Shown here one piece after another: positions 20,529-35,500 of a DNA stretch of 64,000 nucleotides. Location: assembly GCA_903813345.2 (NCBI GenBank), contig CAIIXF020000006.1:6870989-6934988 (forward strand), written 5' to 3'. This DNA comes from Owenia fusiformis. Its lineage: Eukaryota > Annelida > Polychaeta > Sabellida > Oweniidae. Each line of letters begins with the position of its first letter. Within the stretch, counting starts at the first letter, position 1. Below the pieces are notes generated by a model. That model ran no database searches. It saw nothing but the letters and a program-made list of their open reading frames with translations, and had not been told where the DNA came from. The position numbers and the translations under genes are program-made.

Positions 20529-23500
20529 CTGAAGCAAAAGAGAATAAAACATTAATGCCTAGTTCTGTTAAAAGGTGTTCTTTGTTGCAAGTGCATTTGC
20601 ACTTTTCCAGGTAGTATGGGCAAATATACATGTCTAAAAGTTGGCTAAAGACTCAACATCAAAGGAACACTGATCAAAAGTAACTAGATAATGGCAACTC
20701 CGCGGAGTAGCAAATCCCAACGAACAAATTATCAATTACCGAATTCCAATCAATTATACTCATTACTTTGGTTAAAATTGAAAAATTTAGATTTTAGAAT
20801 TGCGAATTCCTGCAAAGCAGCCATTTTGAATTTTCTGAGGTACAAATCTGAAAAATAATAGCATAATTGTGATCTACTCCAAAATTCCTTCAATTTGAGT
20901 ATAATATAGCCATACTTTGAAGGGATCGAAAAATGATTGCGAAATCGTACATTAGACGGCCATTTTGAATTTTACGAGGCTCGAATCAGAAAAAAGATAC
21001 AATATTTGCAATCTACTCTTAATTGCCTTTCATTTGAGTATAATAAAGCTATACTTCAGAAAGATCTAAAAATTAGCGAAAATTTCTGTTTTCCCGACCC
21101 CCCATACACAGCCCCTGGAGGTCAGGATGAAAAACACGGAATATATGTGAAATAGATAGATGTTGCAAATATAATACTAAAATTTCAAACAATAATATTA
21201 ATTACTTTGGTTTATAATGAAAAATTTATGATTTTTGCGAAAAAGTCCCGTCATTTTTAAAGCGGCGGCCATCTTGAAAAATTTTTTTTGCGTAAAACTA
21301 TTCATCAATATACATCTTTCCACCAAATATGAAGAAAATCCGTCTACTAATTTTTGAGTTATCTTCCGGACGGACGGACGGACGGACGGACGGACGGACT
21401 GACTGACTGACTGACGGACTGACAGACTGACGGACTGACGGACTGACGGACTGACGGACTGACGGACTGACGGACTGACGGACTGACGGACGGAGGGCTT
21501 CACTATATCCCTACCGAACTTCGTTCGTTGGGATAATAACTTATAAAATAGAGATGGCATTTTCAAATTAATTCTGTATTCTCCCTAAAAATACCTGGTT
21601 TTAATATAAAACAACATTAGATCATCGAAGGGGCAATGATGAGCAGATGATTGTGTCAGACAAGGAGCTTTTTGGAGAAAACTATATGCAATTTGTGGGA
21701 TAATTTGGAGTTCACAGTCAATTGCAATTTGATTTGGGCTGACCATATCATATTAATAAGTTTATAAGTTGAACAAAGCAAATCTGAAGTGTCCCGATAG
21801 AATTTTGAAAAACTGTCCTGGAAGTCAGATTTTGAATGCTTTGAGGATTAAACTATCAGTACATGTGCAATTGGGATCACCCAAATTAAACTGCTGTTGA
21901 CTGTGAGTCGAGTACATAGGGGCATTTTCGGGCACGGGGTATTCCAGGACAAACCTTTGGCATCAGGTGAAAATAGAACATGCAAACTGCAAAGTGATGA
22001 AATATTTCTTACTGAATATTTCTGCGAGGCCTCGTAAGCATACAGTATAACTGTGTCAAATAGGACAATGCCATGATTGGCTAAGGCAGTGATACAATTC
22101 CGTAGCCTCGCTATCACTTCACGATCTCCACCTGCTACTGGCTGAAACAGAAATGTGGGTCAGAGATAAGGCTAGAGTAATTAAAAGTATTCTGCTAAAC
22201 AATATCTGCTACACTATCCAAATACTTGATCATAAATTAGTCAAATCATTGGATTTTCGGGGCTTTCTTTTACATGAACATGTCTCTTGCAATTTCAGGG
22301 TCAAACAGAAGCCTGGTCACTTGTCCCATTTTTGAAAAATACCACTCAACGGAGAATTAACCTGTAAGAGCCTAGTATCTCAATACTCACAGTCTTAAAA
22401 TACATTTAATGTACGAGAATAATCACGAAATGTCCTTAGAACTCAATTATAAGTAGACAGAAAATCCTGTAATGATGATCAGTGGTTATTGCAAAGGATC
22501 TGTGTCATGGAGTAAAGCTGATTTATCATGGATACTAATGATTGCCCTTTTTGAAATTTTCATTGTTCACCGTGACCAATGTCAATAAAACTTATCTAAT
22601 CCAAAAAGCTAAGTCTTCATTAAACTTTTCATTAACTGTATTGTTCACTTTTTCTGATCTTTATTCTCTCTAGTTAACCTCTTGACTACCCAGTGACAAG
22701 ATTTCTCATCACCTTGGAAACGACCTTGAAACCCAGAGTAACGAGAAAATCCGTCACAACCTTATTCACTGAAATTGCTCTAATTTTGACAATTTTCATC
22801 CAAATTACACCAAAAATGTTTTAAAATGTGTAGAAATGATCTCTGCCGACAAATCTCACTAAATTGAGCATCACCACATTCTTTATGCTTGAAGCAAAAT
22901 GTCAAAGGCTGGCAAAAATGAAAAATTCCCTGGTTTCAACCCAATTTTAGAACCTGGGATTCAAGAGGTTAATATCAATCATGTTATTCAATTTTCTATC
23001 TAGTGTACAGGGTGGTAAAGAAAACTGGAAACTCTTACACCATTTTCCTTATATCTTTGTCATTTAAAGAAATAACTTTGCACATTTGTACATCACTCAA
23101 TTTCCTACCTGCCTACCTTATTTCATGACCATCAGATTGATAGTCACAGTGTAATAGCACTTTAAAGAATATTCCTGTGGCCAAGAGAAACCTGCACATG
23201 TTGTCCAAAATGTGCCTACCTGTGGGGATATGGCAGAGATAGAGTGTATAAGAATGACCTCAGGACAATTGCAGACCTCAAAAGTGAGATCATCTGTATC
23301 ATTCAGGCCATACCTGCTGACCTGCTGGGTCATTGACAACTGTGCAGGTTTGCCTACAGCGCGATGATGGCCAAACCTGAAGCATGTTGTCCAAAGTGCT
23401 GTAAAATTGTGACTATCAGTCTGATGGTCATGAAATATAGTAAGGTAGTAGGAAATTGAATGATGTACAGATGTGGGAAATATCAGTGAGTAATTTCTTA

Positions 23501-26500
23501 AAAATGACAAAGATATGAAGAAAATGCAGGGTTTCCGTTTTTTTTACCACCCTGAATTTGTTTGCTAATGATAAAAGTATACATAGACCATCAAAACCAC
23601 TCCCTATTGGATACCTTTTTATGACTGAAATACATGAGGTTGAAAATTTATACTTTTCATGATTTTCTTAAAATTGCCAATTTCCATAAATAGGATTTAA
23701 CATGTGGTCTGATAAAAATTAGTAAAAATAAGTCTATGTAAATAAGACAAGTCATTATTTCAGTTAATGTTATTTGAGAACCAGTACCTTAGATCCCCAC
23801 CTTCTTTCAAAAACTTATTCTCACCTCTAGGTTCTGGACGAATCCACCCGTTTGGTCAGTGTCCTCATTGATTGTTGGGCAGATCCAAATATAGCCATTA
23901 TTTCCCAGTATGAGGCTAGCACCGCATGGCAGATTGTGAAAGTGAGTCTTACGCCGTTTCACTAAAGATGGCGATACTTGAACCAATGTTCCCTGACCAA
24001 GCTGAAATCATGATTTTTCATATATTGAAAAAATGAAGATATTCATACCTAGTAGTGATTGAATCACATTCTGGCAAACCAACTGAACTAATTTTAGATT
24101 ATAATTTTGCCTAAAAGGAAGAACACTTTTAGGCTTGTTGTCAGCTAATTTTGTTAACTCATCATATACTGAAATAAAGTCATCAGTTTTGCTTTTTGTT
24201 TGACTCCAGTGCATTTATTTTAATTTATTGATTCCAAATTTGGTCAAATTGCAAAACGTGCTTTATGTACACTGCATTTTTATGAGAATACAACTTTACA
24301 ATACCTTGCCATATTTGAGACTCCTTGTATGTAAAGATAATGAACCATCAGAAAAGACATTCTGAACCTCTGCCTGTGCTGTGGTTAAGAATAATACTGA
24401 ACATTGGAGGTTTGCTCTATTGATTAAAATGAGAATGAATCAATAATTAATGGGCTTTTGGATATTTTTCTTTCTATAATTTTGTGTAGCAATCACATAT
24501 AACTTGCAACTAGTGTACTTAAAAGGGTTTGCTTATACTGTAATATGTTCTGTAAGATTAACTACCCATGTGGGAAATGGGACTGTGAATGTTCCAAAAG
24601 GATACACTGATTATATCACCTTCAGATAGGTAGTCTCGCATCATCCGTTCATCCTCTTCAGTCTTTCTTCTCTGTAATCATAGCATTCATAGAATTAATA
24701 CCAAAGGGGTATTAACTTCAAGAAAAGGTGTGATTTATCAGAATAATAAGTTCATTTTCAAACAAATAAGGTGGGTATGATCGACGATCATCCAATGCAT
24801 TGGCAGATATGTTAGAATTAATTTTGAGGTACAGAGACCTAATTCATGAAAGATCCGCAAGCTTGCGTGTCCGTATAGGTACTGGATCTTCATCTGGTTT
24901 ATCATCCTCCGAACGCAGGGTTCCAGACATCATCCACTAAGTTCCTTCCTTCTTCCAAAAGAATATTGTCCTCTGGAAGAAGGATGTACGAGATATTGAG
25001 GCCTGTGTTTGGAGGATGCTGGTTTAGGTTTATGAAAGTCGCCATAACCTGGACATTGTTTTGCTGTCATGGTAACACTGATTTCTCCCTCATATTATCT
25101 TTTAATATTCCTTAGTTGTTACTGATCATTGTGACATCAGCAACCATAGATTAGAATCAGAATTCAGAAATATACTATTGTGTTGCTATAGAATCACTGA
25201 AGAAGGATCTTAGTCAAGTATAATGTTCCCAGTCATATTTCATAGAATATTGTATTATTGTTCATCATGCTACCATAGTGACAACAAAGTCACTCTCAGA
25301 AATAGAGGCTCTGATTTTTGCTATGATTTCTAGCAAGACAGATTTAGCATGAATAGATATACTAAACATACATTGCCATATTTCCATGACTGAAATGACG
25401 TTTCATGACTGAAATACATGAGGTTAAAAATATATCCTTTCATGATTTTCTTAAAATTGCCAATTTATATGAATAGGATTTAACATGTGGTCTGATAAAA
25501 ATTGGTAAAAATAAGTCTATGTAAATAAGACAAGTCATTATTTCAGTTCAATGTTATTTGAGAACCAGTACCTTAGATCACCACCTTATTTAAAAAAGGC
25601 TCTGATTTTTGCTATGATTTATAGCAAGACAGATTTAGCATGAATAGATATATTAAATATACATTTCCATATTTCCATTGTAACTATGCATAAATTTGAT
25701 TCCGATTAAATGGATTGGTTACCAGAATAAGTAATTGCAAATTGGAAAAGAAAAAGTGCATCAATTTGTTACAGGCACTAAACACTGACCACTGCTATTA
25801 GTGGTGACAAATAATGTAAAGACAGGGTGTTTATTGGAATTAGGTTTTCCTGGTTCATATATACAGCAGGTAGGTATACAGTAGTGTTTTCAAAACATCT
25901 GATACTGGTGATGTGCCAATTTCACTATGTACTTACGTATTTGAGAGTGGTCCTGACATTAAAATGTGCTTTGACTAAGTACCAATAATTACCCTCATTT
26001 TCAATGTCAATGGCAGCAAACAGTCTATGATTTCCCTAGATTTCTATTCATTACCATGGCAACCCACAAATACATTTTATATTACCATGATAACAGATGT
26101 AGAAACCAAAACATGAAATGTTCAATCAATATACTATTTTAATACCAATTATCCAAATCTCAATCCATCTCAATTTATCTGCAGTTTATTAGAATAAATT
26201 CTTGGTCAGAATACAAATGTTTAGACTAGTTTGAGGTCAGAATTACTCAGATGCGAGTAGGTAGTTACCAGTTTCGCCACCAGGTGGCTGATTCGGGGGA
26301 AATAACATGGCAGGATATTACAAAATTCCCTTTAACTTGAATATTCATCAGTTTTAGTGGTTCACTTTTCATATTACCCTTATGTATGTGATAGTTAATA
26401 AAATAATTAAAATATGTCCAGTAAAAGAAAATATTATCTGCTCAACACAAGAAAAGATGTTTCACTTTTTGTGGTTATATAACATGGGGTCTATGGGGAA

Positions 26501-29500
26501 TCTCCCCGACCTAGAAGTCACATTTTCAAAGAAAATTAAATATTCAAAGTTGATAAACTCTTTTCAAAACCACATTTCTAGATGTAATTTTACATGTAGA
26601 TTCCAAATATGACATCAGCTTGACTTAATTTTTAACGGCGTAAATCAAGATTATTTCTACTCGCATCTGGGATATTAAGACTAAGAGTCTCATGTAGAAA
26701 GACAATGATTTCAATTGATTTTCATTAGTATTAAATCTATTTGATATTTCCTGAACTAATCTGATTTAGATAAACATATTCTTATTAACTTTTTATTGAC
26801 CAAAAAAGTGTTTTTCAAGCATATATTAGTTGTAATAACAAACACCAGGATCCTCTGAGAGTCTTATAAATACATCTATCAAGATTAGAGCCCACAAACA
26901 AGCTGGACAAGCAGACAAGGCAGATACCGAGGAATTAAAAATGTGCTCCAGTTTCTTTAGTTACCTGTGTTTCACATCTTCTAATCTTACATATCTATTC
27001 TAAAGCCAAACAATTTTGAAAAAAAAAACAGCCTCTGGTAATAGAAGTAGTAGAAGTGACAGTTGACAGATTTTGAACCAAAAAATTGAATCATATTTTT
27101 GGTGGTGTCAGTAAATTGGTGGCATCATCACCTCCCACATGCTTTTTATAGACCCAAAAATCAATGCTCAGTATAAAAACAGCATTATCTTTTTTCATTC
27201 TTGATTAGAGGTGATATTAACCGAATTGGAATCATAAGAAGGAAATGAACATCATCAGTCCATGAAGATACGGTGACATATTTTCTTCAAGCATAAATAT
27301 TTAACGTTTCATTTCTCAGTCTTAATTGTGTTCAATCAACCCTGATTATACATTAAGATGACATAATTAGGTTGCTATGGTACACTTACTGTGTAATAAA
27401 TATCATCAGTTCTTGGAAATACTTTTATATATGTACCCGAATGATATTATCAAAGGATATACATCAAGATTCTATGATTTATGGCACAATATATGACCAA
27501 TTTATTTTTGATCATTGTTAAAGATAAATTGTCAATAAGAATTACCAATATGTTTTTAAAGTACATGTACATGAATAAATATGCAATGTTTCATGTTTAC
27601 TTTTCTGGTTTTATGTCTTGTGGTGTTATGAAGTTAAATCACAAAAATACAAACAGGATCCATGAAACATCATCACTCCATGAAAATTTTCAGTCATCTC
27701 TTTTAATTAAGTCATTAATTATATCATTCTGTATCATTTCTCTGGATCTAAGTCAGTGGCAATGATGCATTCAATATACTGGGTGTCTCAAAAATGGGAC
27801 CTAAATGAGACAACAACTCGAAAACAGCAACTCCACGGAGTAGCAAATCCCAACGAACACTATAACATATATGAATATGTATTTGTCACAAAAAATATAA
27901 ACATTGGAAACACTAGAGATATATCAGAATTTCTATTTAAAAAGTATTTGGGTGACCATTTAAAGGCACAACTAATAAAGCATTTTTTGTGCCTAGGCAA
28001 AGTCCAGTCACTTTGAAACACTCCAGGCAAATTTTTTTCTGACTGGTCAAGATTTTGACCAGAGAGTTTAAAAACATACTGGACAATTTTTGTAGGTGGT
28101 GAATGTCTTGAAAAGAAAAATGTACATAGAAACATGTGGGATAGGATGATTGAAATTGATAATTTTGAATTTTTTCAGCATGTTTCATTTGTTGACAACA
28201 TCTTCTACAGACATATATCACAATCAAAAGCCCCTAGAAACTTTTACGGAATTGAAAAATGTTGGGCCCTTGTTATGTCCACCAGTTGAACAGTCCTATG
28301 CCCATAAAACATCAACACATACAATTTGAACCATATCTGACAACTGGTATTTGAATTATCAAATTATCTCAAGGTTTTTAAAAGATCAATGAGAAATCAT
28401 TTCTAGCTGGAATTTTCTGAGGCACAATTCAGGAAAACAATACCAAAACTACTACTACTCGTAAAATAGAATAAACAACTGTTAAAAATCTGTTGCTATA
28501 CTTTCCATGCTTCTTTACCATTTATACGATATAATTTAGACTTACTAGTTCTCCTCCGGGAAGATTTACAGAGGAGAGCATCAGAATTGAGTTTAACCTT
28601 GAGTATGTGTCGACCTTCCATCTTCTTTGTTGCACTTCTACGATACGTCCTATTATAACATCTCCTACCTCCCCATTATACCTGAAATATGACAGAAAAA
28701 TATGATAATATGATTCATGTTTTTGTATGACAGCAAATATTCATTTATTTCTAGCTTCAGCGGAAATTCAATTGTTTTTCAAAAGTTAGGACATTGTGAA
28801 ACGATTGATGATGATTTAATACACTATATGCATAAGTGTCATTGTTTTCATGACATCGTCAGATCAAGTTTGGAATTCATAAAAATTCACTAGTTGTTTT
28901 AATCATCACCATTAGTTTTAAGAAACTACATAGCATGCAAATCTTCTACCAGATTCTGAAGTCCTGTACTTTAGGAAGCTGAGATGATCAATTCTTGACT
29001 ACATGTAAGTATTTTTCAACAGAATACTTTTCATAGAAGAAACTATAAATAAGCTTGGACTACTTTTAAGTTAACAACCTTTCAGAGACAAATACATAAT
29101 AACCATGAGCAGATGGCAATTTTAAACCCAAGTGATGTAGTGATTTTAAGTAGCCTTACTACAATAGTAAAGCAATTTCTATTAACTTGTTTGTATAAGC
29201 TTTTTTGATGTAATCATTGTTTAGTGGTCTCAGTAGATTTCTGGGTTAATGGTTTCTATCTGATATAGCGCATCAGTAGATTACGAAGCACTCTCCTTCA
29301 TGACGTCTCTTGATGAAGTGTTACTCATAACCCTTGTTTTAGTGAATATTTCACCCAAAAGTAGATGTCTAAATGTTTTAAGGCTCATCCCTGATGATAC
29401 ACTTTTTAATGGTTTGAAATGACAGAGAATCACCAACATCTTACTAAAAAATAGGACCCAAGTCCTGTGCTCACACAGTTTGGAACCTTCAGAGGAATGT

Positions 29501-32500
29501 ATATCCTGACTTTCAAACAAAAATATTGATTTGGATTTGTAGTCTCAAACTTTGAGAAACTTAGACAGCACAGTTGTGTGACCTAGTTTGATGACCTTTG
29601 ACCTTAAAATTTTTACTTATTTAGAGCTCAGTAAGCTCTTTTGTGATTAAGCTGACCAAAATTTACATCCAAAAATCAATTTGAAAAATCAACTTTTTGA
29701 CCTTGCAAAGGTCACTGAAGGTCAAGTAAAGGTCAAATCCTAAAACTAATGTCAGATTTGAACTCCTGGTAACTTGTAGATGATTTTCAAAAAAAAATTG
29801 GGTCAAATTGAAGCAAGTTAAAAATTAACTTATTTTTACTGTTTTTTGACGTCAAATATCTCAAAAACGGTAAAATTTTGATACTGACATATATTGAGCA
29901 ATATGTAGGGAATGCTTAAATCTAGTTGTGATGTAATTCATTGCAAGAAATGATCAAGTATAAGGCAAACTTTGAGAAACTTGTCAATCACAAAACCTGC
30001 CATTGACTTTATACATAAGAAAGTTTCCTTAAAATGTTCAAGTCCTACTTTTCGTCAAATTTTATGGAGTAAACACCAACAACTGTAATTCCAAGAGCTT
30101 TGAAATTTTCAGAGGACATAAGTTGCATATACAGCAACTACTACAAGTTATTTGAAAGTTCTACTTCAACAAAGTGTCTAGTATTTACAGAAAATTCGAC
30201 TTTTTGACGTCAAAATCAGCAATTTCTCGGAAACCGAGCGAACTTGGGAAATGGCGATGATAGGTCAAATAGGCATTATGGACATGCATAAAATGAATGT
30301 GGATATGACTCAATCCGAATAGCAGTTTTAATTTGTGCGGCCAATATTGACGGATGGACGGACCAACGGACGGACTCCTGGTCGATCCCATAGGCTAACT
30401 GTGTGAGCCATAGAGATAGTGTGAGAATGATGCCTCATTGTAGCAACTATATCCTTTATATCTTGCCTTGGCAGTGATCAGACACTGACTTTTCTCCTGC
30501 ACAGTGCACATACATGTATTCACACATTTCAAAAAACAACTTTTGTTTTGTTCATTGTAAATGATGAATGAATAGCTATAGTACTTGTCTGTTAGACCAG
30601 CATAAGTCAAGTTTATATGGTTCTAATCCATAAAAAAAGATACAGGGATGAAAAGCATCTGGTCAATGACTGAAATGGCTAAAACATTAAACATCTTCTA
30701 GCTTGGAAAATCCTATCAACTGAAAAATCTATTACAAAGCACTTTCCTTGATGAGGTCGCTCGATGAATTGTTATAACCCTTGTTTTAGAGAAGATATTT
30801 TTTTGCAGCAAGAATTACTTCAATTGCTTTCAAGCTCACTCCACTAAACTATTATATGTGTAATTAATTCTCTTATAATTTCAATTCATATTGCAATTTA
30901 AAGTCAGCTTGTCCTACTTTTTAATAACAATCTGTATTGCGGTTGAACACAATTTAATAAAAAAACAATCATACAATCAATGATTCAGACACTTAATTGA
31001 ATTATCTCATACATTTCATGCCAATTACAGTCATCACACCTTTCTGTTTTACAAGATGAACTGATAAAATACTACTTTCTCATGATGAATTCATTTGGAA
31101 ATAGAGGATTCTTGGTTGATAGCACAATTAAAACCAGAACAACGGCAACGCCAAAGCGTAGCGAATCCCATCGAACAGAAATGGCTGGCATTTTTACAAA
31201 CGAAATATATAGCAATTATCATAAAACAACACACATAAGAAAGGCCACCATTTTTGAAATGGTTGCTCACTAGCCAAGTTGTCATCAGAAGAAATAATAT
31301 GCTTTTAAGTAGCCACCTATAAAATTTTTGAAAAATCACACACATGTACTTGACTCGACTACTCCCCAAAGTTTTATTAGACAATGTGCCATGCTTAAAG
31401 TATTCACATATCAAATATGAACAAAATCGCTCTACTACTTTTTGAGTTATAGTAAAAAATGTAAAAATGACAGCCATTTTTTAAAATGGCCGCCTACTAT
31501 CCGAAGTGTCATGAGACAATGTGCAAGGCTCATGATTATACACATATCAAATATGAACAAAATCGTAAAAATGGTGGCCATTTTTCAAAATGGCCACCTA
31601 CTACCCAAAGTGTCATTGGCCTTTTTCAAAATGGCTGCCTTCTACCAAAAGTATCTTTAGACAGTGTGCAATGCTTATAGCATTCACATACCAAATATGA
31701 ACAAAATCGCTCAACTACTTTTCGAGTTACAGCAAAAATCGTAAAATAACGAGTAAAGGCAGTCATTTTTCAAGATGGCTGCCATGTGCTTCTTTAATAT
31801 CTACATTTCTAGCTTTATTAATGTCCTTTATAATTTTTTTACATTTAAAACATATTGCTATTAAAGTTTTACATATTGCTCCTAAATTACTGTAAATTGG
31901 CACTATTGGTGGCCATTTTGAAAACTGGCTTTCGAGAAGAACTTCTACCCCCATAGGGTATATGTGTACAAAATATGAATAAAATCGAGCCAACGGTATT
32001 TGAGTTATTGCCCGGACGGACAGATGGACGGACGGAGGCGTTCCCTATATCCCTCCGAACTTCGTTCGATGGGATAATATGACTCAACCAACTCTTTAGA
32101 CCATATAAATTCTTTTTCTGCGCTTTTATTTTGTATTTTTGGGTAAAGCCCAAAAGAAAGATCTGAATTTCACTTGATTTTGAGACCAATCTTATAAGTT
32201 AAACAAACTCATTATATCATTGCATCTCGAGATAAATGAAGGTAATGTAGTTTCTAAACATGCATCTTTCATGCTATGAATCGTAACGAATTAGTCTAAT
32301 TTATCACAAATGAGTCTTTCCAGTAATCTATCTATGAAGAAAGATAATACATTAAAATCATCACATCTAATTGCCTTTTTCATAATAACTCCAGAAACGG
32401 TATATATTACAAATGAACTTCAGGAATAGCAGTAATGAAAACTTTTATTGCATCATAAATATGAATTCACTCTACTGATGGTCTATGTCGGAAAATACAA

Positions 32501-35500
32501 GATTAAAACATAAAACAACAAATCGCAAGTAGCAGTTCCTAAATGATTCATTGGACCATGCAATAAGTGAAAACAATAACAGTCATGCAGAGAAACAAGG
32601 CTCGGCAGCTTCTAGCATGAACACTATAAATAAGGAGACCTAGAAATCATGCCGCATAATTTGTTAACTCTTCATGATAAAGGATATCAATTACTATACA
32701 TCAAGTGAATATAAAAAAAAGTAAGTGATTTTTATTTTATCTAACTTGAAATAATATTTTTAATGTCTCTGAATATAAATACAACTGAAAAGGCATTTGA
32801 GTAAAAACAAACTTTTATAAATCATATTCAACCAATTATGTAACATATTCTATTATATTTCGATATTTCATATTTATTTTAATTTAGAAACTACATCTTT
32901 GAAACGATGGCACACTATAATCATATGAATAATAATAGGTGTTTCTAAAAGGTCACAATATTCAAAATCATAAGAATAGGGATTACGAATAAAATATTGG
33001 TGCGATATTAAGTCACACTTATACCTCTAGGCTTTTATTTTTTTACTTAAAAATGTTTTAATAATCTTGTCAACATCTTCAAACTGATCATAAAATTAAA
33101 ATAGATCATCACCTAAAATAAAGTATTTTCTGTACTTGCAGAGATAAAATATGAAAATTACATTTTCTGACATTTCTAGCTTAAACTAAAATAATAATAA
33201 AAAGATTGTTGCTCATCATAAGAATGAATACATTTGAAATTTCCGTGATGAACAATGTCCCCATTTGCATCTTACAATAAACAAAATCCATTACTCAAGC
33301 TCGATGATTCATAATTGGTTTCTTGTTCAAAAATGTTTGCTCTGCCCATGAACTTCAATATGGATCCATAAAAGTCATTTTCAGACTTGGAACTGGAATA
33401 TAAAGGGATAATGAACTGAACTAGAAACAAGAGTGGAATTTTAAGATGTCCACTTTCATGAATCTCAAGATACGATGAGTAAGAAACATCCTCAGTTCTA
33501 AAGAGAACATTATCAAGACATCTTTCACTTACTAACTTATGAATGGTTGAGATGTACTTCAATCGGCCTTCGTTATTTCAGAAAATATATTGGCTCTTTA
33601 ATGAATTAAAGATCTTGTGCGGGAGGGTTGATAGTCTTCATTTTTCAGCAAGAAAGTCAATTGGTGACCTAAGGTCACCTTATAATACATATCTGGCTGC
33701 TTGTCCTTTAACTGAAAGACTGCTTGCCCAAATTAATATAATTGAATAGATTCTAGGGTTTTCCTGCTTTCATTGGTTTAGTAACCAAATTGGGGAACTG
33801 TGAAGTAAGACAGGTTCTATCATGAACTTATATTTTGATGAACCATATTTAATGCGTTTAACATTACAATTCTTCGTGAGGGTCAACGCTATTGTTAAAA
33901 AAGGTAGATGGCATTTTTTGTGTAGAATCCAAGGAATGGACATTTAGAACACATCTTGTAAAGCTCATCTTGTTGAGCTAGTCATCTGAAACTTCTTGTG
34001 GAGTTGCTCCATAAAGCCATGACGTTTTAATGTGCTGAAAAAAAAATTCAAATATCTTGCAACGATATGTGGGTGGCATTATTTGTGTCCCCTGCATTTT
34101 GATGAATCTTCTATCTTCATCTATTCTATGGTCTAATACTCCTTGCATCACTATACAAATTATAAATTGGGAAGAACTGTAGGCCGCCATTTTGCCATTG
34201 GATTGGATGATTTTGAATCAATTATTCATAGAATTCTTAAAAAAGATGACAAACAAGATAACGATGCAATCTACAAGTTACATTTGCATTATTTACCTAC
34301 AAACACAAAATGATTCTACTAAACCAGCGGATTCCTCAACATTGTTCTTCAGACAACAGAAGTATTCGTTTTTCAGTGAGACAAACATGGAATGAACAAT
34401 CTTAGATTTGACCTGTCATATACATCCCTAATAGCTTCCGAACTATAAATGACATGAACTCAATTTTTTAAGCTTAACCTATAATCTTTTGCGTGATATT
34501 TAAGAAGCAATACCATAAGTGTATTTAATGCCATGGATAATTAACCCAAAATCCATCTTGCAGGAAAAGGTTCTTTTCAAATAGAAATCAAAATGTAATC
34601 CAGGACCCTGAAAGAACAGAGAATTGCATGCTTTCTAATTTTTGCATTTACAATTTGAGTGAATGACTGATCTTGAATAAAAAAACAGGCTTTTTGAGAT
34701 GAATAGTTTTTTGAAGAGGGCCAAGTTTCAGTGATTGGTATTAGCAGCAAAGTGATCTTGAAAGAGAAAATGGTTTTATCTGTAGCCAAATAGAAAGTAA
34801 TGAGGACAAAAACTCATTTGCATGCCTTAAAGGGTGACACATATCGCTTAGCAAATCGAACGCTCGTTTTTGATGTTGCTCACTGTTCAGTATAAAAGGC
34901 GCGATCCCCGAATAATACTCAAGGGTTTACAGGTTGAAGTCACTGCGTAAATACTTCTGCCTGTATATCACGGGGGATAAGCAAAACGAGGGCGAAGCCA
35001 CGGACTGCGACTCGCGTAACTTTACACCGCAGCCCAGCGCCAAAATGGAGGGACATCCGGCAGTGCCTTCTGCTTCTTCCGACAAAATAGAGAAATCCAG
35101 GTATTTTAAATGCTATCGTAGTGTCTAATCGGTGACCAAAATATTACTCTGTATCTACTGTTGGTCTGTAGATAAGAAAATAAGCAGTTGTCCAGATCAA
35201 GCTAAAACAGTAGCAAAGTTCTGATTTTACCTGTAAAATATGTGCATATTATTTAATTTACTATACATTTGAAAGGAGTTTTTAACACGTTTCTGATATC
35301 TAAAGGTTAGTTGAGGCTCCGAGTGTATTTCGTGAAAATGATTTGATAATAGAATGTGTTCATGAGGAGAAAATTAGATTCAAACTGCGCATCCATAGTG
35401 GACGCAGTCCAGTAAACAAAGCTATTTCAACAACGCAACACAGCCTCCATTGATATTCTAAGCAACGCAGTCCAGGCGCGAACACGAAATAAATAAGATA

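Larger units (their letters stand above)
22142..23824 (-). other. EXOSC2 intron 6
   Basis: 1.7-kb intron. Apart from the 547-bp foldback MITE (23008-23554) and the start of a local duplication (23629-23805) it is unremarkable AT-rich sequence with no further exon seen. Confidence 0.7.
24672..28545 (-). other. EXOSC2 intron 3
   Basis: 3.9-kb intron. Contains an imperfect hairpin at ~24900-25020, duplicated segments (25308-25678), a MITE (26248-26670) and a solo left end of the ATCCCAACGAAC element near 27826-27860. No other exons seen on either strand. Confidence 0.65.

Noticed and set aside
21360-21500. GGAC/TGAC run as a possible CRISPR-like or satellite array
   Set aside because: It is a simple tetranucleotide tail of a mobile element, without spacers.
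31126-31160. tRNA-like end (CGAATCCCATCGAAC) as a SINE promoter
   Set aside because: It looks loosely like a B box, but no A box or cloverleaf can be built and the element ends in inverted repeats.
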